From positions 1 to 19,765 of the forward strand of contig DMAO01000356.1 in assembly GCA_003446545.1 (NCBI GenBank): 19,765 nucleotides of DNA, given 5' to 3'. The position numbers were made by a program, and so were the translations under genes. The stretch is from Sphaerochaeta sp. GTDB lineage: Bacteria > Spirochaetota > Spirochaetia > Sphaerochaetales > Sphaerochaetaceae. The notes beneath the pieces were generated by a model that ran no database searches, was not told the DNA's origin, and saw only the letters and a program-made list of their open reading frames with translations. Below, one piece after another: positions 7,763 through 14,395 of the stretch. How positions within the stretch are numbered: the stretch's first letter is position 1; the number at the start of each line of letters is the position of its first letter.

Positions 7763-8267
7763 AACACTAGAGCAGACAAGAGGGATGAGAAAGCATAGTA
7801 ATCCAAAGACAGGTATCTGCCCTACAGCTCACCTTAGGCTATCGGTTTCTGAAAGAGATTCCCAGGAGAAGCATTTGGCAAGCGCATAGCCCCTTGTATC
7901 CATCTGGTACCATGGGAAATACTAAAGCAGGACCAACATGATCAAGGCAGAAGATGATTCAGGGCGGATTGTCAATCAATGAATCCCATGGATAGCAATT
8001 CATGCCTTTTTCATATCTCTCTCATCCTTACTTCATATATTTAGTGTTATATCAAGTCAACGAACCAAAAAGCGGAAGGAAGGCTTCCACTGAGAGGTCA
8101 CTTCCTTCCAAGGGTTTGTTTGGGAATGGTTCTGAAAGACAGGACCTTTGTACCGGATCGGGTGACAGGAACAGACTCTGTCGTTTCTCTGGCATCTCTG
8201 GGTATAGGGCTTCCATTCGGAGCACATACCTGGGAATCGGGGATAGTAAATATCCTGACTATCGTTG
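7763..8267. other. Gene-poor gap, possible decayed sequence
   Basis: About 500 bases with no gene that I can support. It holds two inverted repeats: CCATGGGA (7910-7917) with TCCCATGG (7984-7991), and the stronger one listed at 8074-8109. One + strand frame is open for 77 codons (8045-8278) without a convincing start. Its second half reads like real protein (VTGTDSVVSLASLGIGLPFG) but matches nothing I know. It may be the tail of a lost gene. No terminator of the isomerase gene is obvious. Confidence 0.4.
8074..8109. repeat. 9-bp inverted repeat (hairpin)
   Basis: GGAAGGAAG (8074-8082) pairs perfectly with CTTCCTTCC (8101-8109) across an 18-base loop. There is no proper T-run after it on either strand, so it is not a standard terminator. 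It lies in the gene-poor gap upstream of the second importer. Confidence 0.55.
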
Positions 8268-8295
8268 TTGACAAATAACGTTTTCATGATACTCT
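8268..8295 (+). promoter_or_regulatory. Predicted promoter of the second ABC importer operon
   Basis: Consensus TTGACA (8268-8273), 16 bases, then TACTCT (8290-8295, 4 of 6). Transcription would start near 8302. Operator C fills the spacer. The first gene begins only at 8562, so the predicted leader is about 260 bases. Confidence 0.55.
8273..8286 (+). promoter_or_regulatory. LacI-type operator, site C (degenerate)
   Basis: AAATAACGTTTTCA matches site B at 12 of 14 positions; the two mismatches are the first two bases, which are shared with the -35 hexamer. Lying between -35 and -10 it would act as a repressor site. It is 221 bases, close to 21 helical turns, from site D. Confidence 0.55.
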
Positions 8296-8423
8296 TTAGC
8301 GTAGACTTTTTTTAAAGAGCAGGATTACTTATCTGACTTTGTGAGATTGATGGTAATGCAATCCCTTTTTATACCAAGAACTATTTCTTTTCTAAAAGTT
8401 TTTTTCTTTGGTATTTCTGACTA

Positions 8424-8473
8424 GGAAGGACACCATGCATTGTGATTAGCGTTCTTCCCGTTGTAGTTTTTTT
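8424..8473 (+). terminator. Possible leader terminator / attenuator
   Basis: GGAAGGAC (8424-8431) pairs with GTTCTTCC (8451-8458), 8 bp including one G-U, across a 19-base loop. A run of seven T (8467-8473) follows after 8 bases, further than in a standard intrinsic terminator. If active it would end a transcript of about 170 bases started at the 8268-8295 promoter. Confidence 0.3.
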
Positions 8474-8493
8474 AGTGAATGTACAAGGAAATT

Positions 8494-8507
8494 TGAAAAC
8501 GTTATCA
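8494..8507 (+). promoter_or_regulatory. LacI-type operator, site D
   Basis: TGAAAACGTTATCA, identical to site A over 14 bases and similar beyond it (both continue with TA, one variable base, CTTT). It lies 54 bases before the ATPase start. It could be a roadblock to the upstream promoter or cover a second weak promoter. Confidence 0.65.
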
Positions 8508-8561
8508 TACCTTTGAGAGTGATAGCCAGTTACAGAATCCCTTGTATGAGGAGGATTTTCC

Positions 8562-9620
8562 GTGGCAACCCTTAAACTGACTAATCTTGTGAAACACTTT
8601 GATGACGTAGTAGCGGTGGACCATATCGACTTGGAGGTCGCAGACGGTGAGTTTGTGACCCTCCTTGGACCTTCCGGTTGTGGAAAGACTACAACCTTAC
8701 GGACCATAGCCGGCTTCTACTACCCAGATGAAGGTGAAGTGTACTTTGGGGACAGGATCATGAACAATATACCTCCCAATAAGCGTGACACCGCCATGTG
8801 TTTCCAGAGCTATGCGCTCTTTCCCCATATGAGTGTCTGGGACAACATCAGCTTTGGCCTGAAGATGCGTAAGATGCCCGCTTCTGAACAGAAAATCAAG
8901 ATTGAGCGTGTTATGGAGATGCTTAGCCTCTCTGAACTGGGGAAGAGGAAACCAGGCCAACTTTCTGGTGGCCAGCAACAACGCGTAGCCCTAGCCCGTT
9001 CCATTGTCACAGAACCTGAAGTGCTCTTGTTTGACGAGCCGCTTTCCAACCTTGATGCAAAGCTTCGTGTCCAAGTCCGAGTGGAGATTCGCGAGATGCA
9101 GAAGCGGTTGGGAATAACCGCCATCTACGTGACACATGACCAGGATGAGGCTTTGGCAATATCGGACCGTATCGTCATCATGGAACAGGGAAGAATTGAG
9201 CAAATTGGCGACCCCTACACCATATATCGCCATCCTGAGACCCAATTTGTTGCAGGATTCATTGGTCTGGCAAATATATTCGATGGGGTTGTGCTAGAAG
9301 TCGAAGGGACCCGATGCACAGTCCAGGCACCCTTTGGAAACGTTTTGATCAATGCAGAAGGACAGGAAGTCCCCCATAAGGGTGCAACCATACATTTCAG
9401 CTGGAGACCCGAGGATATGAAGATTCGTGACCGCACAAGTAAAAACCAGATAACCGGGAACGTGCTACAGGCAGTCTTCATGGGCGATATCACTGACCTC
9501 TTCATAGAGGTCAACGGATATAAAATGCGTGCACAGTCCGATGACGAGGCGAAGATAGTCGCCGGCGATAGTGTATCGTTCGGCATTGCTGAACATGCTT
9601 TCAGCATACTGAGGGAGTAG
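8562..9620 (+). CDS. ABC transporter ATP-binding protein (PotA-like)
   Basis: ATPase of 352 aa, first gene of the second importer. Walker [10 protein letters not shown] (36-44), Q-loop [10 protein letters not shown] (81-90), signature LSGGQQQR (134-141), Walker B VLLFDEP (154-160) with catalytic Glu159, D-loop SNLDAK, and His192 of the H-loop are all present. Residues ~235-352 form a TOBE-type regulatory domain ([10 protein letters not shown] near 286). It starts with GTG, fixed by GAGGAGG (8548-8554) 7 bases upstream. It is about 50% identical by eye to the ATPase of the first importer over the nucleotide-binding domain. The stop is 2 bases from the next start, so the genes are tightly coupled. 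Likely controlled by LacI-type operators C and D in the leader. Confidence 0.95.
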   Translation: MATLKLTNLVKHFDDVVAVDHIDLEVADGEFVTLLGPSGCGKTTTLRTIAGFYYPDEGEVYFGDRIMNNIPPNKRDTAMCFQSYALFPHMSVWDNISFGLKMRKMPASEQKIKIERVMEMLSLSELGKRKPGQLSGGQQQRVALARSIVTEPEVLLFDEPLSNLDAKLRVQVRVEIREMQKRLGITAIYVTHDQDEALAISDRIVIMEQGRIEQIGDPYTIYRHPETQFVAGFIGLANIFDGVVLEVEGTRCTVQAPFGNVLINAEGQEVPHKGATIHFSWRPEDMKIRDRTSKNQITGNVLQAVFMGDITDLFIEVNGYKMRAQSDDEAKIVAGDSVSFGIAEHAFSILRE

Positions 9621-9622
9621 CA

Positions 9623-10480
9623 ATGAAAAAGAAAGACAAGATGACACCCTTTATCATCCTGATGCTCATCCCGGGAGTTGGCTTCATCGTTTTCTTCATT
9701 GGCTCTTCGATTAGTATCACCGTGCTGCAAAGCCTGGGATTCTTCAACATGATGGGGGAATCGGGGTTTACCCTGGGATATTGGAAATCCATCCTCAGCT
9801 CCCGTGAAGCGATAGACTCCCTGCTCTTCTCCCTACGAATGGGAATTCTGAGTTCTGTAGGGACAGTGCTGGTAGCCTTTCCCCTTGCACTCTTCTTCCG
9901 TAAGAGCGGGCCGGCAAAGGGGATGTTGGGTTCCATCATTAAGGTTCCCCTCTTCATTCCTGCCCTCGTTGCTGCCTTTCTCATACTGAACCTCATCTCT
10001 TACCATGGCCTGATAAACACTACCTTGATGAGGCTGAACATTATCGATGAGCCCCTACGGATGCTCAACGATTCGTTTGGGTGGGGAGTCATAACCATAC
10101 AGATATGGAAGAACCTTCCTTTTGTCCTGCTCATCCTCATGTCGGCCATCTCTTCCATCCGTGACGACACCATCGATGCTGCCAGGAATCTGGGTGCTGG
10201 GTATTGGTCAGTTCTCTTCAGGATCTACATTCCCTTGGCTATGCCGGGAATTCTAGTGGCCATGATACTCATGTTCATCAAGGCTTTTGGGGACTTCCCC
10301 ATCACCAGCGTAGCAGGGCCAGTCTACCCCTCATCAGTTGCAAACAGAATGCAGATTATGGCAAACCTCTATCAGGAGTGGAACCAGGCAGCGGTCCTGG
10401 GTGTGATCATCATCATAACCACGTTCTTTGTCATCTGGGCGTATTCACGGTTTGCAGAACTTGTACAGGGAGGTGCATGA
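9623..10480 (+). CDS. ABC transporter permease, PotB-like
   Basis: Inner-membrane subunit of 285 aa with about six hydrophobic segments: a first helix near residues 8-30, then others near 68-90, 108-128, 144-164, 206-228 and 255-275. The cytoplasmic EAA loop reads TIDAARNLGAGYWSVLFRIYIPLAMPG, with the conserved Gly that contacts the ATPase. It begins 2 bases after the ATPase stop; the ribosome site is GAGGGAG at the ATPase 3' end. It forms a heterodimer with the next permease, unlike the first importer where both halves are fused. The family covers polyamine, opine and phosphonate transporters (POPT class). Confidence 0.9.
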   Translation: MKKKDKMTPFIILMLIPGVGFIVFFIGSSISITVLQSLGFFNMMGESGFTLGYWKSILSSREAIDSLLFSLRMGILSSVGTVLVAFPLALFFRKSGPAKGMLGSIIKVPLFIPALVAAFLILNLISYHGLINTTLMRLNIIDEPLRMLNDSFGWGVITIQIWKNLPFVLLILMSAISSIRDDTIDAARNLGAGYWSVLFRIYIPLAMPGILVAMILMFIKAFGDFPITSVAGPVYPSSVANRMQIMANLYQEWNQAAVLGVIIIITTFFVIWAYSRFAELVQGGA

Positions 10481-10481
10481 T

Positions 10482-11348
10482 ATGGACAAGACAATGGCCA
10501 TGCCCCTCTACCTGATTAAGAAACGTCGCATAAAGCGCTTCTATCTCATGATTACGCTCTTCTTTGTCATCATTCAGCTGTTGTGGGTAGGCATTCCCAT
10601 CTTTATGGCCATCATGTGGTCATTGGTCAATCCCGATGATGCCTGGTCGTATCCAAACCTGATCCCGCCCAGTTTCTCACTGGAGCAGTGGCGGTATGTG
10701 TTCAACTACACCAATATCGCCAGGGCACTGAAGACCAGCTACAGCATCGCACCTTTGGCAGTGATACTCTCATTTTTGCTCTCGCTCCCTACCAGCTATG
10801 TGCTGGGCAGAAAGGACATTCCCGGAAAGAAAGTATTCATGCTGGTGGTGTTGCTTCCCATGATCATGCCAGGAATGGTTGTAGCCCTCTTCTTGAGTCG
10901 TGTATTCAACCTGATGGGTCTCAGCCAGACCTTTTTGGGCCTGGTCCTAGCCCATACCCTCATGAGCATGCCCTACATGATACGGGTAATGACCACCAGC
11001 TTCGCTTCCATCCCCCAGGATGTCATCGATGCCGCTGAAAACCTAGGGGCAGGCACCTTTGTGAAGATCAAGGACATCTTCCTGCCCATGATCAGGCCTG
11101 GTCTCATAGCAGGGATGATATTCGCCTTTACCACCAGCATAGAGGAGTTCAACCTGACCTTCATCATCGGGACCCCGACCTTTGAGACCATCCCGACAAT
11201 CCTCTACTCTTTCATGGGGTACAATTTCATCCGCACCAATGCATCAGTTGTGTCACTATTGATGATGACACCAAACATCATCATGCTTTTTATCGTAGAA
11301 AGGTTTCTCAAGTCCGATTATCTTTCGGCATCACTAGGAAAAATGTGA
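10482..11348 (+). CDS. ABC transporter permease, PotC-like
   Basis: Second inner-membrane subunit, 288 aa, about six hydrophobic segments. After the basic N-terminus (KKRRIKRF, 11-18) a long first helix follows. The EAA loop is VIDAAENLGAGTFVKIKDIFLPMIRPG. I chose the ATG at 10482 because GGGAGG (10468-10473) lies 8 bases before it and the previous stop is at 10480; the frame is open further upstream but only inside the first permease gene. The C-terminus SLLMMTPNIIMLFIVERFL is a normal final helix for PotC/PhnV-type subunits. Cotranscribed between the first permease and the binding protein. Confidence 0.9.
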   Translation: MDKTMAMPLYLIKKRRIKRFYLMITLFFVIIQLLWVGIPIFMAIMWSLVNPDDAWSYPNLIPPSFSLEQWRYVFNYTNIARALKTSYSIAPLAVILSFLLSLPTSYVLGRKDIPGKKVFMLVVLLPMIMPGMVVALFLSRVFNLMGLSQTFLGLVLAHTLMSMPYMIRVMTTSFASIPQDVIDAAENLGAGTFVKIKDIFLPMIRPGLIAGMIFAFTTSIEEFNLTFIIGTPTFETIPTILYSFMGYNFIRTNASVVSLLMMTPNIIMLFIVERFLKSDYLSASLGKM

Positions 11349-11379
11349 TGCTGTTATACAAACCAAGGAGGTATTGTGT

Positions 11380-12534
11380 ATGAAAAAGATTTTGGTAGTG
11401 TTACTGGTTCTTGTTATGGCATCCACCATGGTATTCGCCGCTGGTGCTAAAGAAGCGCCTAAAGCAGAAATTGATTTGCAGAGTGCAAGTTGGGACCAGA
11501 TAGTGGAAGCTGCAAAAGCAGAAGGTCAGGTAACTTTCTATGCCTGGTATTTCCCTGACTACTTCAAGGAAGCGGCTGCTGATTTTGAAGCAAAGTATGG
11601 CATCAAGGTGAATCTCATCATTGGCGACCAGACAGCAAACTTCAATAAGGCAATCTCAGAGAAAGACAGCAAAGTCGGCACCATCGATGTCATGATCGTC
11701 GGTGGGCAGTGGGTGAAGAACACCATGGACCTGGATCTCTTCTACGGCCCGATCAAGGACATCATCCCCGATGCTGACAAGCTTGCCCCTTCATTGTGGA
11801 AGGTCCAGGAAGGAGTCATGACCAATGGCTACCTAGCCCCGTTCCACCGCAACCAGACCGGCATCCTCTATGATCCTCAGCGAGTTTCAAACCCGCCACA
11901 GACATGGGCAGAGCTTGAGGCTTGGATTGATGCAAATCCGAAGAAGTTCGGATTCAACGATCCTTCAAAGGGTGGCTCTGGCCAGTCATTCGTCCATACC
12001 ATGATCAAGGAGACCACAGGTGGCCTTGAGAAGTATGTCGGCGACTCTGAGGTTGTCCCCTCCAAGGTGGCAAACTGGGACAAGGCTTGGGATTGGGCTT
12101 ACTCACGCAAGGACAAGCTGACCTTCACCGTATCCAACAACGACTCCATCATCCGCCTCAACGATGGCGAAATCGCCATGACCTTCGGCTGGGATGACAA
12201 CGTCAAGGATATGATGAACAAGGGTAACCTCTTCTCAAGAGCAAAGATGTACATTCCAACCATGGGTGCTGCCGGTGGTGGTGATACCATGGGGGTCCTG
12301 AAGAACTCTCCCCACAAGGCGGCGGCCTTGGTATTCATCGCACACATCACCAGCAAGGAACAGCAGCAGAAGAAGTATGAGATGCTTGGTGCCTACCCTG
12401 CCCGTACGGACATTGCGCTCAGCGGAACCCTGCTTACTGAAGCGGACCGTGAAGCGAATGCCCTGGCTTGGTTCCCTGCCCCTTACAAGACTCTGATGAT
12501 CGCTGAGTTCGTCAAGAATGTCTTGATGAAGTAG
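11380..12534 (+). CDS. ABC transporter substrate-binding protein (family 1, POPT type)
   Basis: Periplasmic or lipid-free exported binding protein of 384 aa. The signal peptide is MKKILVVLLVLVMASTMVFAA, probably cut after Ala20-Ala21, leaving GAKEAP; no cysteine is present, so it is not a lipoprotein. The mature protein opens with SWDQIVEAAKAEGQVTFYAW and FEAKYGIKVNLIIGDQ, then IDVMIVGGQW, the usual first-lobe pattern of spermidine/iron/phosphonate-type binding proteins. Many Trp/Tyr residues (PQTWAELEAWID, WDKAWDWAYSRKD) occur in the second lobe. The start at 11380 has AAGGAGG (11365-11371) 8 bases upstream; a TTG at 11374 is too close. It closes the ATPase-permease-permease operon before a strong terminator. 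Ligand unknown; the adjacent GDPD gene hints at glycerophosphodiesters or related compounds. Confidence 0.9.
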   Translation: MKKILVVLLVLVMASTMVFAAGAKEAPKAEIDLQSASWDQIVEAAKAEGQVTFYAWYFPDYFKEAAADFEAKYGIKVNLIIGDQTANFNKAISEKDSKVGTIDVMIVGGQWVKNTMDLDLFYGPIKDIIPDADKLAPSLWKVQEGVMTNGYLAPFHRNQTGILYDPQRVSNPPQTWAELEAWIDANPKKFGFNDPSKGGSGQSFVHTMIKETTGGLEKYVGDSEVVPSKVANWDKAWDWAYSRKDKLTFTVSNNDSIIRLNDGEIAMTFGWDDNVKDMMNKGNLFSRAKMYIPTMGAAGGGDTMGVLKNSPHKAAALVFIAHITSKEQQQKKYEMLGAYPARTDIALSGTLLTEADREANALAWFPAPYKTLMIAEFVKNVLMK

Positions 12535-12551
12535 CCTGACGTACTGCATTT

Positions 12552-12580
12552 TGCCGGATTCGTTTGAATCCGGCATTTTT
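12552..12580 (+). terminator. Rho-independent terminator of the second importer operon
   Basis: TGCCGGATTC (12552-12561), loop GTTT, GAATCCGGCA (12566-12575), then TTTTT. A perfect 10-bp G+C-rich stem and T-run 18 bases after the binding-protein stop. Confidence 0.95.
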
Positions 12581-12594
12581 CTCACCTTTTTCCC

Positions 12595-12624
12595 TTGGCA
12601 CTCTTTTCCTCTTCTTCATATCAT
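12595..12624 (+). promoter_or_regulatory. Predicted promoter of the GDPD gene
   Basis: TTGGCA (12595-12600), 18 bases, then TATCAT (12619-12624). It lies after the terminator and 38 bases before the start codon, so the GDPD gene can be expressed on its own. No LacI-type operator is visible here. Confidence 0.45.
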
Positions 12625-12661
12625 CTTTTAGGTAAAGATATGCACCCCATAGCGAGGTCCT

Positions 12662-13453
12662 ATGCACAATGAACACCCCTACCACTTCCAGGCCCATCGT
12701 GGAGGCATGGATGAAGTCTATGAGAATACCCTAACTGCGATGAGGTATGCTTGGACCTTTTCCCATGCAATCCCAGAGACAGATGTTCGGCAGCTTACCG
12801 ATGGGACCTTGGTCTGTTGCCATGATGGCACACTAGAGAGGACAGGAACAGGTGAGGCAGACCTGCTGGCAAAACCCTTGGCTTCGATGAGCCTTGCTGA
12901 ACTGCGTCGTATTGATGTCGGTGGTGGGGAACAAGTACCTCTTCTCTCCGATCTTTTGGCCTTGATGCAGGAGGAGAGGGGACGCTCGCTCTATCTGGAG
13001 ATCAAGGGAGCTCCCCTTGGAGGTGTTCTGGCAATGCTCAGAGACTATCAGGTACTGGATAGGATCCGCTTTGTCCATAAGGAGCAGGCCTTCTGCAAGA
13101 AAGTCCAGGCGCTCCTCCCCCAAGCCTTGACCATGACCTGGTGTTCAGGTTCACCAGAGCAGATTGTCCAACATTTTCATGCGTTGGCAGACAGTGGATT
13201 CAACGGGATAACAGAAGTCCAGATCCATTTCCCTGCCCTTATGGAGGAAGAGGAGCTTAGATCCCCTCTTCCTCAAGGATTTCTCCAAGAGGCACTACAG
13301 ATTACAGAAGACCATAAACGGGTGTTACAGGTCTGCCCGATCACCCCTTCACCACAACTCCTGCGCTACCTTTACAAGGAAGGGGTGCGAAGCTTTGTCA
13401 GCAATGCACCCCGAGCCTTTTCTGCAATGATGGCAAAAGCGCTAAGGTCGTGA
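12662..13453 (+). CDS. Glycerophosphodiester phosphodiesterase (GDPD/UgpQ family)
   Basis: TIM-barrel phosphodiesterase of 263 aa that hydrolyses glycerophosphodiesters to glycerol phosphate and an alcohol. Catalytic and metal residues are in place: His12-Arg13 (QAHRGG), Glu20-Asn21 (YENT), Glu39 and Asp41 (IPETDVRQ), His54 (CCHDGTLERT), and Glu113/Lys115 (YLEIKG). There is no signal peptide, so it is the cytoplasmic UgpQ type and would act on imported substrate. The length is at the normal ~250. GAGG ends 4 bases before the ATG, a rather short spacing. It follows the second importer after a terminator and meets the minus-strand isomerase tail to tail with a 12-base overlap. Combined with the G1P-dehydrogenase-like enzyme nearby it suggests glycerophosphoryl metabolism. 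Confidence 0.92.
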   Translation: MHNEHPYHFQAHRGGMDEVYENTLTAMRYAWTFSHAIPETDVRQLTDGTLVCCHDGTLERTGTGEADLLAKPLASMSLAELRRIDVGGGEQVPLLSDLLALMQEERGRSLYLEIKGAPLGGVLAMLRDYQVLDRIRFVHKEQAFCKKVQALLPQALTMTWCSGSPEQIVQHFHALADSGFNGITEVQIHFPALMEEEELRSPLPQGFLQEALQITEDHKRVLQVCPITPSPQLLRYLYKEGVRSFVSNAPRAFSAMMAKALRS

Positions 13454-14314
13454 ACCTTCAATTGCAAGGCGCACCTGCTCCTGAATCTTCTTGTTGAGGG
13501 GGCCAAAATCCTCAGACATATACTCGCAGATAAATATGCCCGAATAATTTGAGGGAATACGGGAGAATACCTCATTGAAGGGAAGCTTCCCATAGAAGGG
13601 GGGTAGATGGATATCACCCCTGCCAAACTCCCTACGGTACCCCATGGGAAGACCGTCATAGACTGCCCGATTAGTAATCCTCAATGGCTCAAAAGTTCCA
13701 GTATTATCATTCAGATGGACATGCCCCAAATATGGGGCCATCATCTGGACAGCTTTAAGAAAATCAAACTGGTAATAGCGTGAGGCAAGGAAGGCATGAC
13801 CTGTATCGAGATTCAGCCGTAGGTTCGGATGATCTATCTCTCGGGCAAGCTCTACCACAGGCTCGACCAACTCCACTTCAATATTTTCCACACAGATGAC
13901 AACGCCTAACTCAGCAGCTAGTGAGGCAGCCTTCCTATGTGCCTCAACAAACTGTTTTTCAGCACCCTGGTTCTGACTTTTCACCTCGTAGTGCAATACC
14001 AACACCTTCATGTTCAGTTCATTACAAATCTGAAGGGAAGCATTGAGGACGTTGGTATGGAAAGCATGGTCACCAAGGGAGCGAAGGTCCAACCCCCGTC
14101 CGATATGGGCGGTGTAGGTAAGGTCATGTTTTCTCAGTGTCCGCTTGAGCAGGTCAAGCCAGTCATGACAGATCTCCCCACCAATGATCAGGGGATAGGT
14201 CTCAATATTAATCTCCACAGCATCAAATCCATCGCCTTTGATCTGACGCAGGGTTTCATCGAGATTTCCAAACGAAGTCTTGTTTGGCAGGTTAATTCCA
14301 ATAACAGGGTGCAT
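13442..14314 (-). CDS. Sugar phosphate isomerase/epimerase family protein (TIM barrel)
   Basis: Xylose-isomerase-like TIM barrel of 290 aa. Metal-site candidates are Glu143 (VENIEVE), Asp170 and His173 (NLDTGHAF), His200 (LGHVHLNDN) and Glu264 (ICEYMS), the canonical Glu/Asp/His/Glu order of the AP_endonuc_2 superfamily. Start at 14314 is fixed by AAGGAGGGG about 6 bases upstream; the frame stays open upstream without a ribosome site. It is the second gene after the G1P-dehydrogenase-like gene (81-base gap) and probably shares its transcript. It differs clearly from the IolI-like protein at 6953, with only the metal motifs in common. The substrate is unknown: epimerisation of a keto-sugar, inosose or phosphorylated polyol is possible. 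The last 12 bases overlap the end of the GDPD gene on the other strand. Confidence 0.87.
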   Translation of the reverse strand: MHPVIGINLPNKTSFGNLDETLRQIKGDGFDAVEINIETYPLIIGGEICHDWLDLLKRTLRKHDLTYTAHIGRGLDLRSLGDHAFHTNVLNASLQICNELNMKVLVLHYEVKSQNQGAEKQFVEAHRKAASLAAELGVVICVENIEVELVEPVVELAREIDHPNLRLNLDTGHAFLASRYYQFDFLKAVQMMAPYLGHVHLNDNTGTFEPLRITNRAVYDGLPMGYRREFGRGDIHLPPFYGKLPFNEVFSRIPSNYSGIFICEYMSEDFGPLNKKIQEQVRLAIEGSRP

Positions 14315-14395
14315 ACAGAACCCCTCCTTTCTTATTGCATCAATTCTAGCACCAAAAGAAGAAAACACAACCAAGGCAACATACCTTTTTGCTAT

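Larger units (their letters stand above)
8303..8561 (+). other. Long hairpin-rich leader of the second importer operon
   Basis: About 260 untranslated bases between the predicted start site and the GTG at 8562. They contain successive hairpins near T-runs: GATTG/CAATC (8345-8363) followed by CCTTTTT; ATACCAAGAA (8371-8380) with TTCTTTGGTAT (8404-8414), one bulged T; and the terminator-like element at 8424-8473. Operator D lies further down. No known riboswitch core was recognised. An attenuator, a small RNA, or simply A+T-rich spacer are all possible. Confidence 0.4.

Noticed and set aside
7910..7991. CCATGGGA / TCCCATGG inverted repeat as an insertion-sequence end
   Set aside because: The arms are only 8 bases, contain a common palindromic hexamer and flank no transposase.
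8303..8561. Known riboswitch in the long leader
   Set aside because: I looked for TPP, SAM, cobalamin, glycine, FMN and similar core motifs and did not recognise any; only generic hairpins are visible.
9335..9348. TGGAAACGTTTTGA, a further AACGTT-centred near-palindrome
   Set aside because: It lies inside the ATPase coding region, differs from the other sites at three positions and is probably chance.
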